Of a DNA stretch of 64,000 nt, positions 31,703-40,597 are shown in pieces. The position numbers were made by a program, and so were the translations under genes. The notes under the pieces were generated by a model. That model did no database searches. It was not told the DNA's origin and saw nothing but the letters and a program-made list of their open reading frames with translations. Source of the DNA: Hydrogenophaga sp. (GTDB taxonomy: Bacteria > Pseudomonadota > Gammaproteobacteria > Burkholderiales > Burkholderiaceae_C); NCBI GenBank assembly GCA_011391495.1, contig JAABQK010000001.1:248001-312000 (forward strand). Reading direction: 5' to 3'. Position 1 is the first letter of the stretch. The number at the start of each line of letters is the position of its first letter.

Positions 31703-32440
31703 TCAGTGGGCGTCGAGGCGCACGACCACGATGGTGGCCATGCCCAGTACCAGCATCAGCAAGGCCAACCAGCTACGGCCCTGCTGCTGGTGCAGGCGCG
31801 GCAACAGGTCGCCCAGCGCGATGTACAGAAAACTCGCGCCCGAGAGAGCCAGCAAATAAGGCGTGAAGCTTTGTGCCTGCGACAGCAGCAGGTAGCCCAG
31901 CACCGCGCCCGGCAGGGTGGCCAGCGCGGAGAGCAGGTTCCAGCCCAGGGCCTGCCAGCGGCCCATGCCCGAATCGATCAGCACCGCGTAATCGCCCATC
32001 TCCTGTGGCACCTCGTGCGCCACCACCGCCAGCGTGGCGGCCCAGCCAAGTTCGGGTGAGGTCAGAAATGCCGCAGCGATGACGACGCCGTCAACAAAAT
32101 TGTGGAATGCATCGCCCACCAACAGCAAACGCCCGCTGGCGCGGCGCACCTGACAACCGCTGTCGTGGCAGTGGTGCCAGAGCAGCAGGCGCTCCAGCAC
32201 AAAGAAGAACAGCAGACCGCCCAGCACCACCAGCCCGCCCTGCATCCCGGGCAGGCTGCGCGTGGCCCGCGGCAACATGCCCAGCAGCGCCGCCGCGAGC
32301 ATGGTGCCGGCCGAATACGCCAGCAACAGCGGCAACAGACGCTCGCGCCATCGCACTGGCGCCGCGGCAATGCCCAGCGCACCAGCCATGGCACCCACGC
32401 TGCCGATGCTGGCCATGACCAGCAGGGTCGTCATGCTCAT
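31703..32440 (-). CDS. ZIP-family metal transporter
   Basis: The product (245 aa) is an integral membrane protein of the ZIP family. The metal-binding helices IV and V are recognisable from GDAFHNFVDGVVIAAAF and VAHEVPQEMGDYAVLI. A His/Cys-bearing cytoplasmic loop (WHHCHDSGCQ, about residues 88-97) could bind metal. Its ATG overlaps the stop of the upstream globin gene (32437-32440), so the two are translationally coupled. The metal (Zn, Fe or other) is not defined. Confidence 0.88.
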   Translation of the reverse strand: MSMTTLLVMASIGSVGAMAGALGIAAAPVRWRERLLPLLLAYSAGTMLAAALLGMLPRATRSLPGMQGGLVVLGGLLFFFVLERLLLWHHCHDSGCQVRRASGRLLLVGDAFHNFVDGVVIAAAFLTSPELGWAATLAVVAHEVPQEMGDYAVLIDSGMGRWQALGWNLLSALATLPGAVLGYLLLSQAQSFTPYLLALSGASFLYIALGDLLPRLHQQQGRSWLALLMLVLGMATIVVVRLDAH

Positions 32441-32916
32441 GCGGCGGTTCGGGCTTCAGGGTTGGCGTGCCCGCTGGCGCCGCAGCTCTGGCGGCCGTCG
32501 GTGTTGAGCATGTGATCAGCCATGTCGGCGAAGGTGCGGATCAGGCCGTCGCGCAGCGCGGGGTCGGTGATCTGCTCGGTCAGGGCCTGGCGCATGCAGA
32601 GCATCCATTCGTCGCGCTCCACCGGGCCCACCGCGTAGGGCGCATGGCGCATGCGCAGCCGCGGGTGGCCCTTCTTGTTGCTGTAGAGCGGTGGGCCACC
32701 GAACCAGCCGGAGAGGAACTCGAACAGGCTTTCGGCACTACCAGCCAGGCTCTCGGGGTGGATCTGGCGCACAGTGTAGGCCTCGGGCAGCTCGTCCATG
32801 AGCTCGTAGAAGCGCTGGACAAGCCGGGAAATGGCAGGTGCGCCACCGATGCGGGCGTACACGCTGTCGGGATCAATGGGCCAGTCGGCAAGGCTGCCGG
32901 CGGAATCGTTGGTCAT
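32437..32916 (-). CDS. Group II truncated hemoglobin
   Basis: This 159-aa protein is a truncated globin of group II (trHbO-like). The proximal histidine is His91 in RMRHAPYAVG, the characteristic Trp follows in DEWMLCMRQA (Trp104), and Tyr37 in the B helix is in QRFYELMDEL. Such globins bind O2, NO or sulfide. The start MTNDSAGSLADW fits the family. A location in the same directional run as cytochrome bd genes suggests a protective or ligand-sensing role. Confidence 0.88.
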   Translation of the reverse strand: MTNDSAGSLADWPIDPDSVYARIGGAPAISRLVQRFYELMDELPEAYTVRQIHPESLAGSAESLFEFLSGWFGGPPLYSNKKGHPRLRMRHAPYAVGPVERDEWMLCMRQALTEQITDPALRDGLIRTFADMADHMLNTDGRQSCGASGHANPEARTAA

Positions 32917-32963
32917 GGGGAAACTCCTGGAGAGCCACCGGCGCGGCCGGGGGCGGGGAACGG

Positions 32964-33359
32964 TCAACTCGCGTCGTTGCGCAGACCACGCACCCAGGCT
33001 TCCATCGCCTCGTTGGCGGGCTGCATGGGGGCTTCCATGAAGGTCACCACGAACTTTTCTCCCATGTCGGCGATGCCGATGGAGCGCGGGCGCACGGCCA
33101 GCACCTGGGGGTTGGGCAGGGCCAGGCCGAAGCAGAAGATGAGGTTGACCGCAGCCTTGATCTCGGGGTTGATCGTGCCTTCAATGCGCGTGGTGTGGGC
33201 GTGGTGGTCGAACAGCCCGATGAACTGCACCTTGGGGTTGGCGGCGATCTTTTCGCGGAAGTACGCGACCACGGCATCCATCGTCTGGTAGCGGGTCTCG
33301 GCCTTGTCGATCTCGGCGACGAGCACGGGGTATTTTTCCTGGAAGAGCGTCTGTTTCAT
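32964..33359 (-). CDS. DUF6858-like conserved protein
   Basis: The product (131 aa) begins MKQTLFQEKYPVLVAEIDKA and has the conserved stretches FIGLFDHHAHTTRIEG and VLAVRPRSIGIADMGEKFV. From memory this matches a family named DUF6858, usually found with respiratory or nitrogen-oxide genes; the name needs checking. No signal peptide or membrane segment is seen. An upstream ATG adds 25 unconserved residues. It stands between the MBL-fold and globin genes. Confidence 0.7.
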   Translation of the reverse strand: MKQTLFQEKYPVLVAEIDKAETRYQTMDAVVAYFREKIAANPKVQFIGLFDHHAHTTRIEGTINPEIKAAVNLIFCFGLALPNPQVLAVRPRSIGIADMGEKFVVTFMEAPMQPANEAMEAWVRGLRNDAS

Positions 33360-33430
33360 GTGAGGTCCTGTCGGGTGGGGTTGGGGGTTGAAAACGGGAG
33401 GGCGTGAGGGGCGGCACCATGGCCACGGCA

Positions 33431-34099
33431 TCAAGCCAGGGCGTGGCTGGCGCTCGCGGTGCTCTCATCCACAGCACGGATCGCCGTGGACTCGAGCCGT
33501 GCCACGTGAGCCAGGTACTCGTCGCGGGTGGTAGCGGCAAAAAACGGGTGCCAGCGCCGCTGCTCCAGCACGGTGCTCACGGCGCGCGCGCGTTTCTCGT
33601 GGCCGCCGAACAGCAGGGTTTCATCGGGCAGTGTGAAGATGCGCTGTGTCACGCTGTCCCACAGCGCAGCCGGCTCGGCCGGATGCGGCTGGTGCGGGCA
33701 GGCATCCACCGCGAGCAGGCCACCGCAGAACACGCGGTCTCGCCAGGCAAAGCTCAGACAGTCGGTCGTGTGGCCGGGTGTGGCCAGCACACGCAGGAAC
33801 TCGTGGCCAAAGGGCAGCAGATCGCCGTCGGCCACTGGGTGCGCGCCCTCACGGGGCTCGCCCTGCACCACCGGCGCGCCCAGGCGCCCGAGCTGGGCGA
33901 ATTCGAGCGGCTGCAAGGGATCATGCTGGTGGGTGCGCAGCACCCAGCGCAGGCGCAGATCGCGTTCGTTGAGCAGGGCTTGCAGCACGGGCAGGTCGCG
34001 GCTGTGCGGGTCCACCAGCACGGCTTCGCGCGCACCCGTGTCGGCGAGCAAATAGCTCAGTTCGCCGCTGCGCTCGTCGTGCAGGATGCGGAACAACAC
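33431..34099 (-). CDS. MBL-fold protein resembling persulfide dioxygenase, with degenerate metal site
   Basis: This 222-aa protein is an MBL-fold protein closest to the ETHE1/persulfide dioxygenase or glyoxalase II type by its pattern. The HxHxDH motif reads THQHDPLQ, so His57 and His59 remain but the following Asp-His pair is lost. TPGHTTD keeps His110, the GD motif is changed to VFCGGLL (Gly127 for Asp), and FGGHEKRARAVST keeps His167. It may bind a single iron or have lost activity. It begins one base after the ybgE stop and is clearly in the cyd-associated operon. Confidence 0.75.
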   Translation of the reverse strand: MLFRILHDERSGELSYLLADTGAREAVLVDPHSRDLPVLQALLNERDLRLRWVLRTHQHDPLQPLEFAQLGRLGAPVVQGEPREGAHPVADGDLLPFGHEFLRVLATPGHTTDCLSFAWRDRVFCGGLLAVDACPHQPHPAEPAALWDSVTQRIFTLPDETLLFGGHEKRARAVSTVLEQRRWHPFFAATTRDEYLAHVARLESTAIRAVDESTASASHALA

Positions 34100-34100
34100 C

Positions 34101-34442
34101 TCAGACCCCCCAGCGCAACCAGACCGCCAGCAGCAGGCCGGCCGCGCAAGCCCAGCCCGAGAAGAGCCAGCGCCAGACCACGAAGCGCGGCACGAAACCC
34201 ACGCCGCGCACGAGCCCGGCGCTCATGGCCCAGAACAGCGCCATGGCCAGGCTGTGGTCGGCTTTCCCGTTGGCATCGGCGAACAGCAGCGGGTAGATGC
34301 TGCCCACCAGCATGATGGCCAGCGCGGCCAGCAGGCTGGGCAGGTGCACCCGGCTCGGGGAAGCGACGGGCGGGTTGCCGTCGTGGCCGGCGGTGGGCAT
34401 GGCGGGCAGCACGGGCGCTGCGGATGCGGTAGGTCGCATCAT
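34101..34442 (-). CDS. ybgE: Cyd operon YbgE-family membrane protein
   Basis: The product (113 aa) has three predicted membrane helices. The segment ALFWAMSAGLVRGVGFVPRF matches the E. coli YbgE core (cytochrome bd operon) from memory, followed by a terminal hydrophobic helix. Its ATG overlaps the cydX stop (34439-34442). YbgE accompanies CydX in many cyd operons; its role is unclear. Confidence 0.8.
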   Translation of the reverse strand: MMRPTASAAPVLPAMPTAGHDGNPPVASPSRVHLPSLLAALAIMLVGSIYPLLFADANGKADHSLAMALFWAMSAGLVRGVGFVPRFVVWRWLFSGWACAAGLLLAVWLRWGV

Positions 34443-34555
34443 GCGTCCGACCCGCGCGACGCGGCGCGCGCCTCCTCGTGCTCACCCCACATGGCGTTGA
34501 GGATCGCCAGCAAGACCGCAAATCCGACACCGAGCATCCAGGCGAAGTACCACAT
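34439..34555 (-). CDS. cydX: Cytochrome bd oxidase small subunit CydX
   Basis: This 38-residue protein begins MWYFAWMLGVGFAVLLAILN, the hallmark of CydX: one membrane helix starting with MWYFAW, followed by a short charged tail with EHEEAR. GGAG six bases before the ATG supports translation. CydX stabilises the hemes of CydAB. It is separated from cydB by three genes for an octaheme cytochrome, a cytochrome b and a Rieske protein, which is unusual. Confidence 0.93.
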   Translation of the reverse strand: MWYFAWMLGVGFAVLLAILNAMWGEHEEARAASRGSDA

Positions 34556-34576
34556 AGCTATCTCCATTCAAGAAAT

Positions 34577-35194
34577 TCAGGCAGCACCGCTGTCGTCCTC
34601 GCCGATCAGCAGGCTGCCGTCGGCCAGGTACTTGTGCGGCGGCACGACCAGGTTGGTGGGGGCGGGTTTGTTCCTGAACACGCGGCCCGCGAAGTCGAAG
34701 GTGGAACCATGGCAGGGGCAGAAGAACCCGCCCTTCCAGTCGGCCGGCACACTGGGATTGGCCGTTCCCTGCGGCAGGGTCACGGGCGAACAGCCCAGGT
34801 GGGTGCAGATGCCCACCGTCACGAACAGCTCGGGCTTGATCGAGCGGTGGGTGTTGGTGGCGTAGTCGGGCTGCTGCTTTTTCTCGGAGGCCGAGTCTGC
34901 CAGGTCGGCGATGCCTTCCAGGCTGGCCAGCATCTCTGGTGTGCGGCGCATCACCCACACCGGCTGGCCGCGCCATTCCACGGTTTTCACTTCACCGGGC
35001 GCGACGCTAGCCGGGTCCATGGTCACGGCCGAGCCTTGCGCCTTGGCCCGCTCGCTGGGGGCGAAGCTGGACACGAAAGGCACCGCCACGGCGGCGGTGG
35101 CCGCAACGCCCATGGCGCTGGTGGTCAGCAGCCAGGTGCGGCGCTCCGGGTCCATACCCGACTCGGGCGGAAGGGGCAATGCGTGGGCCTTCAT
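34577..35194 (-). CDS. Rieske [2Fe-2S] protein
   Basis: The 205-aa protein resembles the Rieske subunit of the bc1 complex. It has an RRTWLL-type twin-arginine-like motif and a membrane anchor near residues 18-45. The cluster ligands CTHLGC and CPCHGSTFDFAG are both intact. No bc1-type cytochrome b or c1 gene lies beside it; instead it follows a b561-like cytochrome and an octaheme cytochrome. It may carry electrons between quinol and the octaheme protein. Confidence 0.88.
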   Translation of the reverse strand: MKAHALPLPPESGMDPERRTWLLTTSAMGVAATAAVAVPFVSSFAPSERAKAQGSAVTMDPASVAPGEVKTVEWRGQPVWVMRRTPEMLASLEGIADLADSASEKKQQPDYATNTHRSIKPELFVTVGICTHLGCSPVTLPQGTANPSVPADWKGGFFCPCHGSTFDFAGRVFRNKPAPTNLVVPPHKYLADGSLLIGEDDSGAA

Positions 35195-35204
35195 GGTGTT
35201 TTCC

Positions 35205-35891
35205 TTACGAACCTTGCGGCGGGGTTGCTGGTGCCTCTGTGGGATGGGCGTCGTCGTGCAACTCTTCCCAGCCCGTGACCATGGACTTGATGTGCGCCAG
35301 CGGCGTGTGGCCGGTGGTGGTGAGGTACACGTGCACGATGAAGAAGGTGAGCATCATGAAAGCGCCCGCGGTGTGCGCCCAGGCCACCCATTCCAGCGTG
35401 AGCCACTGGTCGATGCCCAGTGACGGCCAGAAAGCACGGAACAGGTAGAGCAGACCCGAGCCCCAGATCAGCGGCGAGATCATCGCCAGCAGGCCCAGGT
35501 AGGCCAGGCGCTGCAGCGGGTTGTGCTTCTTCTGCACCGTCTTCTTGAAGGGGTGCGGCGCGCCACGGAACATGCCCCAGCTGTAGTACATCGCCATCGC
35601 CGCCACCTTCTTGTGCGTGGGCAGGTACTGGCGCCATTCGCCGGTGGTGAACTGCCAGAAGATGGTGAAGGCCCAGAGCGTGAGCAGCAGCCAGGCGGCC
35701 AGGGTGTGCAGGCGCACTGCAAGCTCGAAACCCAGCAGGTGGTAGCTGCCATGCACCTCGAAGCCTGAGAGCATCATGACGATGACCAGCAGCGCCTGCG
35801 ACCAGTGCCAGAAGCGCTCGTAGCGTTTGTAGATGTAGATGCGGCCGGGGACTTCGGTGCCGGGCGCGACAGAAGTGGCAAGTTCGGTCAT
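35205..35891 (-). CDS. Membrane cytochrome b (b561/thiosulfate-reductase type)
   Basis: The 228-aa protein has four main membrane helices with His residues suited for two b hemes: RFWHWSQALLVIVM, EVHGSYHLLG, VRLHTLAAWLLL, WAHTAGAFMML and FFIVHVYLTTTGH. The length and layout fit the bacterial cytochrome b561 / PhsC / hydrogenase cytochrome b group. It begins one base before the end of the octaheme cytochrome gene's stop region (35891 against 35893), so the two are tightly linked. It probably passes quinol electrons to the octaheme subunit. Confidence 0.88.
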   Translation of the reverse strand: MTELATSVAPGTEVPGRIYIYKRYERFWHWSQALLVIVMMLSGFEVHGSYHLLGFELAVRLHTLAAWLLLTLWAFTIFWQFTTGEWRQYLPTHKKVAAMAMYYSWGMFRGAPHPFKKTVQKKHNPLQRLAYLGLLAMISPLIWGSGLLYLFRAFWPSLGIDQWLTLEWVAWAHTAGAFMMLTFFIVHVYLTTTGHTPLAHIKSMVTGWEELHDDAHPTEAPATPPQGS

Positions 35892-35892
35892 G

Positions 35893-37617
35893 TCAGTGCT
35901 CCCTGGCGTTGCGACGGCGGGTCAGGATGCGGGCGCCTGCGTGCAGCAGCACACCCGCCAATGCACCCGCCACGGCCAGCCAGCCGAGGCGGTCGATCCA
36001 GGGCTGGCTGTCGCGCCCAGGCAGGTAGACACCGGGCAGATCGCCCAGCCGGCTTTTTGCGGCACTGGTGTGGCACGAAGCACAGGCCACGGCCTGACTG
36101 GCTGGCGCGACCATGTGGGTGATGGGCCACAGCATCTCGGTCTTCACGAAATCGTGTTGGCCGCTGTAGGGCTGTCCGGTCGCGGTGGCGCCGGCCTGCA
36201 GGGCCTTCGGCCAGTCGAAGTTGAACCAGAACGCGGTGTCGTCGGGCGTGGCGGTGTGCGGCACCAGCAACTGCAGGTGCACCTTGTCGTAGGGCTGTTT
36301 GCCTTCGAAACGCTTGACCGGCCAGATCCGCGCGGTCGGGTCGTCCGGACTGCCCATGAAGCTGTTGATCTTGAGCAGCTGGGTCGGGTCGATCTTCATG
36401 TCCTGCGTGGTGAAGTTGACCTTGCCGTTGAACCAGACATAGTCGGGCACCACGTTTTCGGCGAGCTTGAAGTCGCCCTTCTTGCTGTCGTAGATCACGT
36501 GACCGTGTTCGTCCTTTTTCTGGATCGGCTTGCCCTCGGCCGTTAGCTGGCCAGCGGTGGACCAGTCCCAGGCCATTTTGGTGGCCACGCCACCGCGCGC
36601 GAATGCGGGGATGTGGCAACTCTGGCAGGCCAGCTTGCTGGTGTGGTTGTTCAGCAGCTCGACACTCAGCGAAGGCTGCTTGTGCGGCTTGTCGCCGTGG
36701 CAGCTCTGGCAGGTGGCCGCGTTGCGGCCGGCGTGCACCGTGTCACCGCGCAGCATCGGGCCGTGCGGGTCGGAAGCGGTCATGCTGATGCGGCTGCCAG
36801 CGATCTGGTGGCCATCCGCCTGGTGACAGGTGGCGCAGGTAAAACCAGCTCCACCGTTGGCCTTGCTGGCCATGTGCACGTCGAGCTCCTTGCTTGCCTT
36901 GTTGAGCGAGGAATCGAGGTCACCGTGCTTCACGCCATCGCCACCACCTCCGTTGTAGTGACAACTGCCGCAGGTAGACACGCTGGTCTTGCCGATGTGC
37001 TTGGCCACCAGGGCCAAGTCCACCGGATCAATGAACTTGCCAGAACCGGGCGGCAGTTCGGTGCGTTCGGTCGGTACCTCGCCGGCCATGCCGGCAGGCT
37101 TCTTGTAGCCGCCGGTGTTGTGACAGACCAGACAGTCCACCTTGCTCTCGGCATGGAAGTCGAACTTGTCATCCTTCCAGCCGTAGCCCACATGGCAGGA
37201 CTGGCAGAAGGCTTCATTGGAGCGGTCACCGATGCAGAAGCTGTTGAGCATGGTCTTCTTGCCCAGCTTCTGCCCGTTGTCGGGGTTGGTGTATTCCCAG
37301 GTCCAGTGGCGCGTGCCCATGACCTGCTTGGCCGCTTCGTTATGACAGCTCAGGCAGGCCTGAGTGACCTCGGAGCCGCTCTTGAACGGACCCTGCAGTT
37401 CCTTGAACTTGCTGTGGTCGGCGGTGGACTTGGCTTTGGTCGGCGCGGTCGCCAGCACTGCGGCAGCACTGGACCCGGCAGCGGGCGCCGCGGGTGGGGC
37501 TGCCTCACTCGCGCGGCCGACGCTGCAGGTCAAGGCAAAAGCCAGCAGCGCAGCCAGCGCCGGCAAGACACCGCGCTGCTGTCGCAGCGGCGGAACTCTC
37601 AACCCAGGGGTGTTCAT
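35893..37617 (-). CDS. Octaheme c-type cytochrome of the tetrathionate reductase (OTR) family
   Basis: This 574-aa exported protein has exactly eight CXXCH motifs (residues 88-92, 138-142, 162-166, 216-220, 261-265, 303-307, 331-335 and 512-516). The segments FCQSCHVGYGWKDDKFDF and VDCLVCHNTGGYKKP match the octaheme tetrathionate reductase family, whose members also reduce nitrite and hydroxylamine in vitro. A signal peptide lies at residues 15-36. A C-terminal helix (about 546-566) followed by RRR would anchor it in the inner membrane. Two FNR-like boxes lie upstream. The physiological substrate is not known. Confidence 0.92.
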   Translation of the reverse strand: MNTPGLRVPPLRQQRGVLPALAALLAFALTCSVGRASEAAPPAAPAAGSSAAAVLATAPTKAKSTADHSKFKELQGPFKSGSEVTQACLSCHNEAAKQVMGTRHWTWEYTNPDNGQKLGKKTMLNSFCIGDRSNEAFCQSCHVGYGWKDDKFDFHAESKVDCLVCHNTGGYKKPAGMAGEVPTERTELPPGSGKFIDPVDLALVAKHIGKTSVSTCGSCHYNGGGGDGVKHGDLDSSLNKASKELDVHMASKANGGAGFTCATCHQADGHQIAGSRISMTASDPHGPMLRGDTVHAGRNAATCQSCHGDKPHKQPSLSVELLNNHTSKLACQSCHIPAFARGGVATKMAWDWSTAGQLTAEGKPIQKKDEHGHVIYDSKKGDFKLAENVVPDYVWFNGKVNFTTQDMKIDPTQLLKINSFMGSPDDPTARIWPVKRFEGKQPYDKVHLQLLVPHTATPDDTAFWFNFDWPKALQAGATATGQPYSGQHDFVKTEMLWPITHMVAPASQAVACASCHTSAAKSRLGDLPGVYLPGRDSQPWIDRLGWLAVAGALAGVLLHAGARILTRRRNAREH

Positions 37618-37691
37618 GTCTTGTCTCCTGCTTGTGGGGTGGATGAGAACGGGCAGAAAGCCAGTCTCATGGCACAGCCAAGCACGCGTCC

Positions 37692-37705
37692 TTGCGTTCG
37701 ATCAA
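37692..37705 (-). promoter_or_regulatory. FNR/ANR-like box 1 before the octaheme gene
   Basis: On the minus strand TTGATCGAACGCAA fits TTGAT-N4-ATCAA at 8 of 10 positions. Its centre is 81 bp before the start codon and would be at -41.5 for a start site near 37657. Confidence 0.6.
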
Positions 37706-37731
37706 TGCCCCCTCGGGCATGTGTCTCACCT

Positions 37732-37745
37732 TTGCGCTGGATCAA
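37732..37745 (-). promoter_or_regulatory. FNR/ANR-like box 2 before the octaheme gene
   Basis: On the minus strand TTGATCCAGCGCAA is a second FNR-like site, exactly 40 bp from box 1 centre to centre, so both would lie on the same helix face. Confidence 0.6.
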
Positions 37746-37828
37746 GTCACAAGGACCGCACGCCCTGCGAGCGCCGGCACGCCGTCCAGCACACACCAAG
37801 GAACTGGCTCCGCCAGGCCTTAGGTGTG

Positions 37829-37868
37829 GCCCCCCTTGAGGGGGGAGACGCGAAGCGGCGCGGGGGGT
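37829..37868. repeat. Short GC-rich palindromic repeat in the cydB-octaheme gap
   Basis: CCCCCC-TTGA-GGGGGG (37830-37845) is followed by a G/C run (CGCGGGGGG). Sequences of this form are scattered through Comamonadaceae genomes between genes. Here it may act as a hairpin at the end of the cydPAB transcript. Confidence 0.55.
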
Positions 37869-37875
37869 GTTCACC

Positions 37876-39012
37876 TCAATACGCCCCGTGTTCGTTTTCG
37901 CGGATGTACGCCGCGGTCACCTTGCCGCGCATCACGCGGTAGGCCCAGGAGGTGTAGAGCACGATCAGGGGCATAAAGATCATCGTGGCCCAGAACATGA
38001 TGCCCAGCGTGAGGTGGCTGGAGACGCTGTCCCACACCGTGAGGCTGGCGGCCGGCATGGTGCTGGAGGGCATGACAAACGGGAACATGGACGCACCCGC
38101 GGTACCGATCACACCCACGATAGCCAGCGACGAGCAGACGAAAGCGGTGAGGGTGCGGCGCGCCATCAGCAAGCCGGCTGCGGCCAGCGCACCGAGCACG
38201 CCGAGCGCAGGCAACAGCCACAGCAGCGGCTGCGCGGCGTAATTGGCCATCCAGGCACCGGCTTCGCGCACCACGGTCTTGCCCAGCGGGTTGGGCAGGG
38301 CAGCCGGGTCCACCACCGAGCTGATGCGGAATCCCGGGATCCACTGCAGCCAGATGCCCGCGGCCACAAAGCCGAGCACCATCACCAGCCCCGCACCGAT
38401 CGCGCCCTTCACGGCGCGCGCCTGCACCACGCCTTCGGTGCGGTGCGCCAGGTAGGCGCCGCCGTGCATCGTGATCATGGCGCTGCTCACCACGCCAGCC
38501 AGCAGGGCAAAGGGGTTGAGCAACTGCCAGAAGCTGCCGGTGTAGGTGGAGATCAGGTAGTCATCGAACTGGAAAGGCACGCCCTGCAGCAGGTTGCCGA
38601 AGGCGACACCGAAGATCACCGGCGGCACGGCACCACCCACGAACAGACCCCAGTCCCAGGTGCTTCGCCAGGTGGCGTTGTGGATCTTGCTGCGGTAGTC
38701 GAATCCCACCGGGCGGAAGAACAGTGCCCACAGCACCGCGAGCATGGCCCAGTAGAAACCGCTGAAAGCCGTGGCATAGACCAGCGGCCAAGCGGCGAAA
38801 ATGGCGCCGCCGCCGGTGATGAACCAGACCTGGTTGCCGTCCCAGTGCGGGCCGACGGTGTTGATGACGACACGGCGCTCGATGTCGCTGCGGCCGACGA
38901 AGGGCAACAAGGTACCCACGCCCATGTCGTGTCCGTCCATGATGGCGAAGCCGACGAGCAACACGCCTACCAGCAGCCACCAGATCAGTTTGAGGGTTTC
39001 GTAGTCGAACAT
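37876..39012 (-). CDS. cydB: Cytochrome bd ubiquinol oxidase subunit II
   Basis: CydB (378 aa) is the partner of CydA in quinol:O2 oxidation. It begins MFDYETLKLIWWLLVGVLLV and has the signature GFAIMDGHDMGVGTLLPFVG and NQVWFITGGGAIFAAWPLVY. About eight membrane helices are visible. It lies 15 bp after cydA. The usual neighbour cydX is displaced 3.3 kb downstream by an inserted redox module. Confidence 0.96.
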   Translation of the reverse strand: MFDYETLKLIWWLLVGVLLVGFAIMDGHDMGVGTLLPFVGRSDIERRVVINTVGPHWDGNQVWFITGGGAIFAAWPLVYATAFSGFYWAMLAVLWALFFRPVGFDYRSKIHNATWRSTWDWGLFVGGAVPPVIFGVAFGNLLQGVPFQFDDYLISTYTGSFWQLLNPFALLAGVVSSAMITMHGGAYLAHRTEGVVQARAVKGAIGAGLVMVLGFVAAGIWLQWIPGFRISSVVDPAALPNPLGKTVVREAGAWMANYAAQPLLWLLPALGVLGALAAAGLLMARRTLTAFVCSSLAIVGVIGTAGASMFPFVMPSSTMPAASLTVWDSVSSHLTLGIMFWATMIFMPLIVLYTSWAYRVMRGKVTAAYIRENEHGAY

Positions 39013-39027
39013 GTTTCGCTCCGGTGA

Positions 39028-40593
39028 TCAGGCGTGTGCCGCATGGGCGGGTTCATGGCTGTAGCGGCCGGTGCCCAGGCTGCCCGGACCGATGCGCGCG
39101 AACTTGACCATCAGATACATCTCTACCACCAGCAGCACGGTGTAGAAACCAACGAAACCAGCCAGTGAGCCGTAGAGACTGTTCACGCTGAGCGTGGACA
39201 CCGAGAGGTGTGTGGGCAGCACGCCGTAAATGGTCCAGGGCTGGCGGCCGTATTCGGCAACGAACCAGCCGAGTTCGCAGGCGAGCCAGGGTGCTGGCAG
39301 CATCCACAGCGCCCACTTCAGCAGCCAGCGGCGCTGGCCACACTGCAGCTTGAGCGTGCACCAGAAGGCCATGCCGAACAGCGCCAGCATTGCAAAGCCC
39401 AGGCCGACCATGACACGGAAGGCCCAGAACATCGGTGTGACACGCGGCACCGTGCTGTCCACCGCTTTCTGGATCATTTCCGGCGTGGCCTGGCGCACGT
39501 CGACCACGTATTTCTTCAGCAGCAGACCGAAGCCCAGGTCGGCCTTGTGCTGCTCGAACAGCGCTTTGACGGCCGTATCGCCCGGGTTCTTGCGCAGGGC
39601 TTCGAGCGCGGTCACGGCGTGGATGCCGCTTTCAATGCGTTCGCGATTCTTCGCCTTGATCTCGTGGATGCCGGGGATTTCTTTGCTGATCGAGCGGGTG
39701 CCGATCAGGCCCATGACCCAGGGGATTTCGATCTCCCAGTCGTTCTTTTGCTCGGCTTCGTTGATGCCGGCCACCAGCGTCAGTCCGGCGGGCGCGGGCT
39801 TGGTTTCCCACATGGCTTCGAGCGCCGCCATCTTGGTCTGCTGCGCCTCACCCACGGTGTAACCCGACTCGTCGCCGAGCACGATCACGCTCAGCACCGA
39901 GGCCAGGCCGAAGGCAGCGGCCACGCGGAAGCTGCGCTTGGCGAACTCGATGTCACGGCCCTTGAGCAGGTACCAGCTGGAGATGGAGAGCACGAACATC
40001 GCGCCCGTCACGTACCCGGCCGAAACCGTGTGCACGAACTTGGCCTGCGCGTCCGGGTTGAACAGCACGGCCCAGAAGTCCGTCATCTCCATGCGCATCG
40101 TCACATAGCTGAACTCGGCACCCACCGGGTTCTGCATCCAGCCGTTGGCTATCAGGATCCACAGCGCCGAGAGGTTGGTGCCCACCGCCATCAGCAGGGT
40201 CACCATCAGATGCTGCGTTTTCGACAACCGGTCCCAGCCGAAGAAGAACAGGCCGATCATGGTCGACTCGAGGAAGAAGGCCATCAGGCCCTCGATGGCC
40301 AGCGGCGCGCCGAAGATGTCACCCACGTAATGCGAGTAGTAGGCCCAGTTGGTGCCGAACTGGAATTCCAGCGTGATGCCGGTCGTGACACCGAGCGCGA
40401 AGTTGATACCGAAGAGCTTGCCCCAGAAGCGGGTCATGTCCTTCCAGATGACGTTGCCGGTCATCACGTAGACGCTTTCCATGATCACCAGCAGCCAGAC
40501 CATGCCGATGGTCAGCGGCACGAAGAGGAAGTGGTACATGGCCGTCGCCGCGAACTGCAGGCGCGAGAGGTCAACCAGTTGTTCGGAAATCAC
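39028..40593 (-). CDS. cydA: Cytochrome bd ubiquinol oxidase subunit I
   Basis: CydA (521 aa) carries hemes b558, b595 and d and oxidises quinol while reducing O2, without proton pumping. The GTG start at 40593 is chosen because AGGAGT lies a few bases upstream and [20 protein letters not shown] is the family N-terminus; an upstream ATG lies inside cyd[21 protein letters not shown] holds the conserved Glu pair. The periplasmic Q-loop is of the long form, as in E. coli. It follows cydP by 4 bp. Confidence 0.96.
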   Translation of the reverse strand: MISEQLVDLSRLQFAATAMYHFLFVPLTIGMVWLLVIMESVYVMTGNVIWKDMTRFWGKLFGINFALGVTTGITLEFQFGTNWAYYSHYVGDIFGAPLAIEGLMAFFLESTMIGLFFFGWDRLSKTQHLMVTLLMAVGTNLSALWILIANGWMQNPVGAEFSYVTMRMEMTDFWAVLFNPDAQAKFVHTVSAGYVTGAMFVLSISSWYLLKGRDIEFAKRSFRVAAAFGLASVLSVIVLGDESGYTVGEAQQTKMAALEAMWETKPAPAGLTLVAGINEAEQKNDWEIEIPWVMGLIGTRSISKEIPGIHEIKAKNRERIESGIHAVTALEALRKNPGDTAVKALFEQHKADLGFGLLLKKYVVDVRQATPEMIQKAVDSTVPRVTPMFWAFRVMVGLGFAMLALFGMAFWCTLKLQCGQRRWLLKWALWMLPAPWLACELGWFVAEYGRQPWTIYGVLPTHLSVSTLSVNSLYGSLAGFVGFYTVLLVVEMYLMVKFARIGPGSLGTGRYSHEPAHAAHA

Positions 40594-40597
40594 GGCA

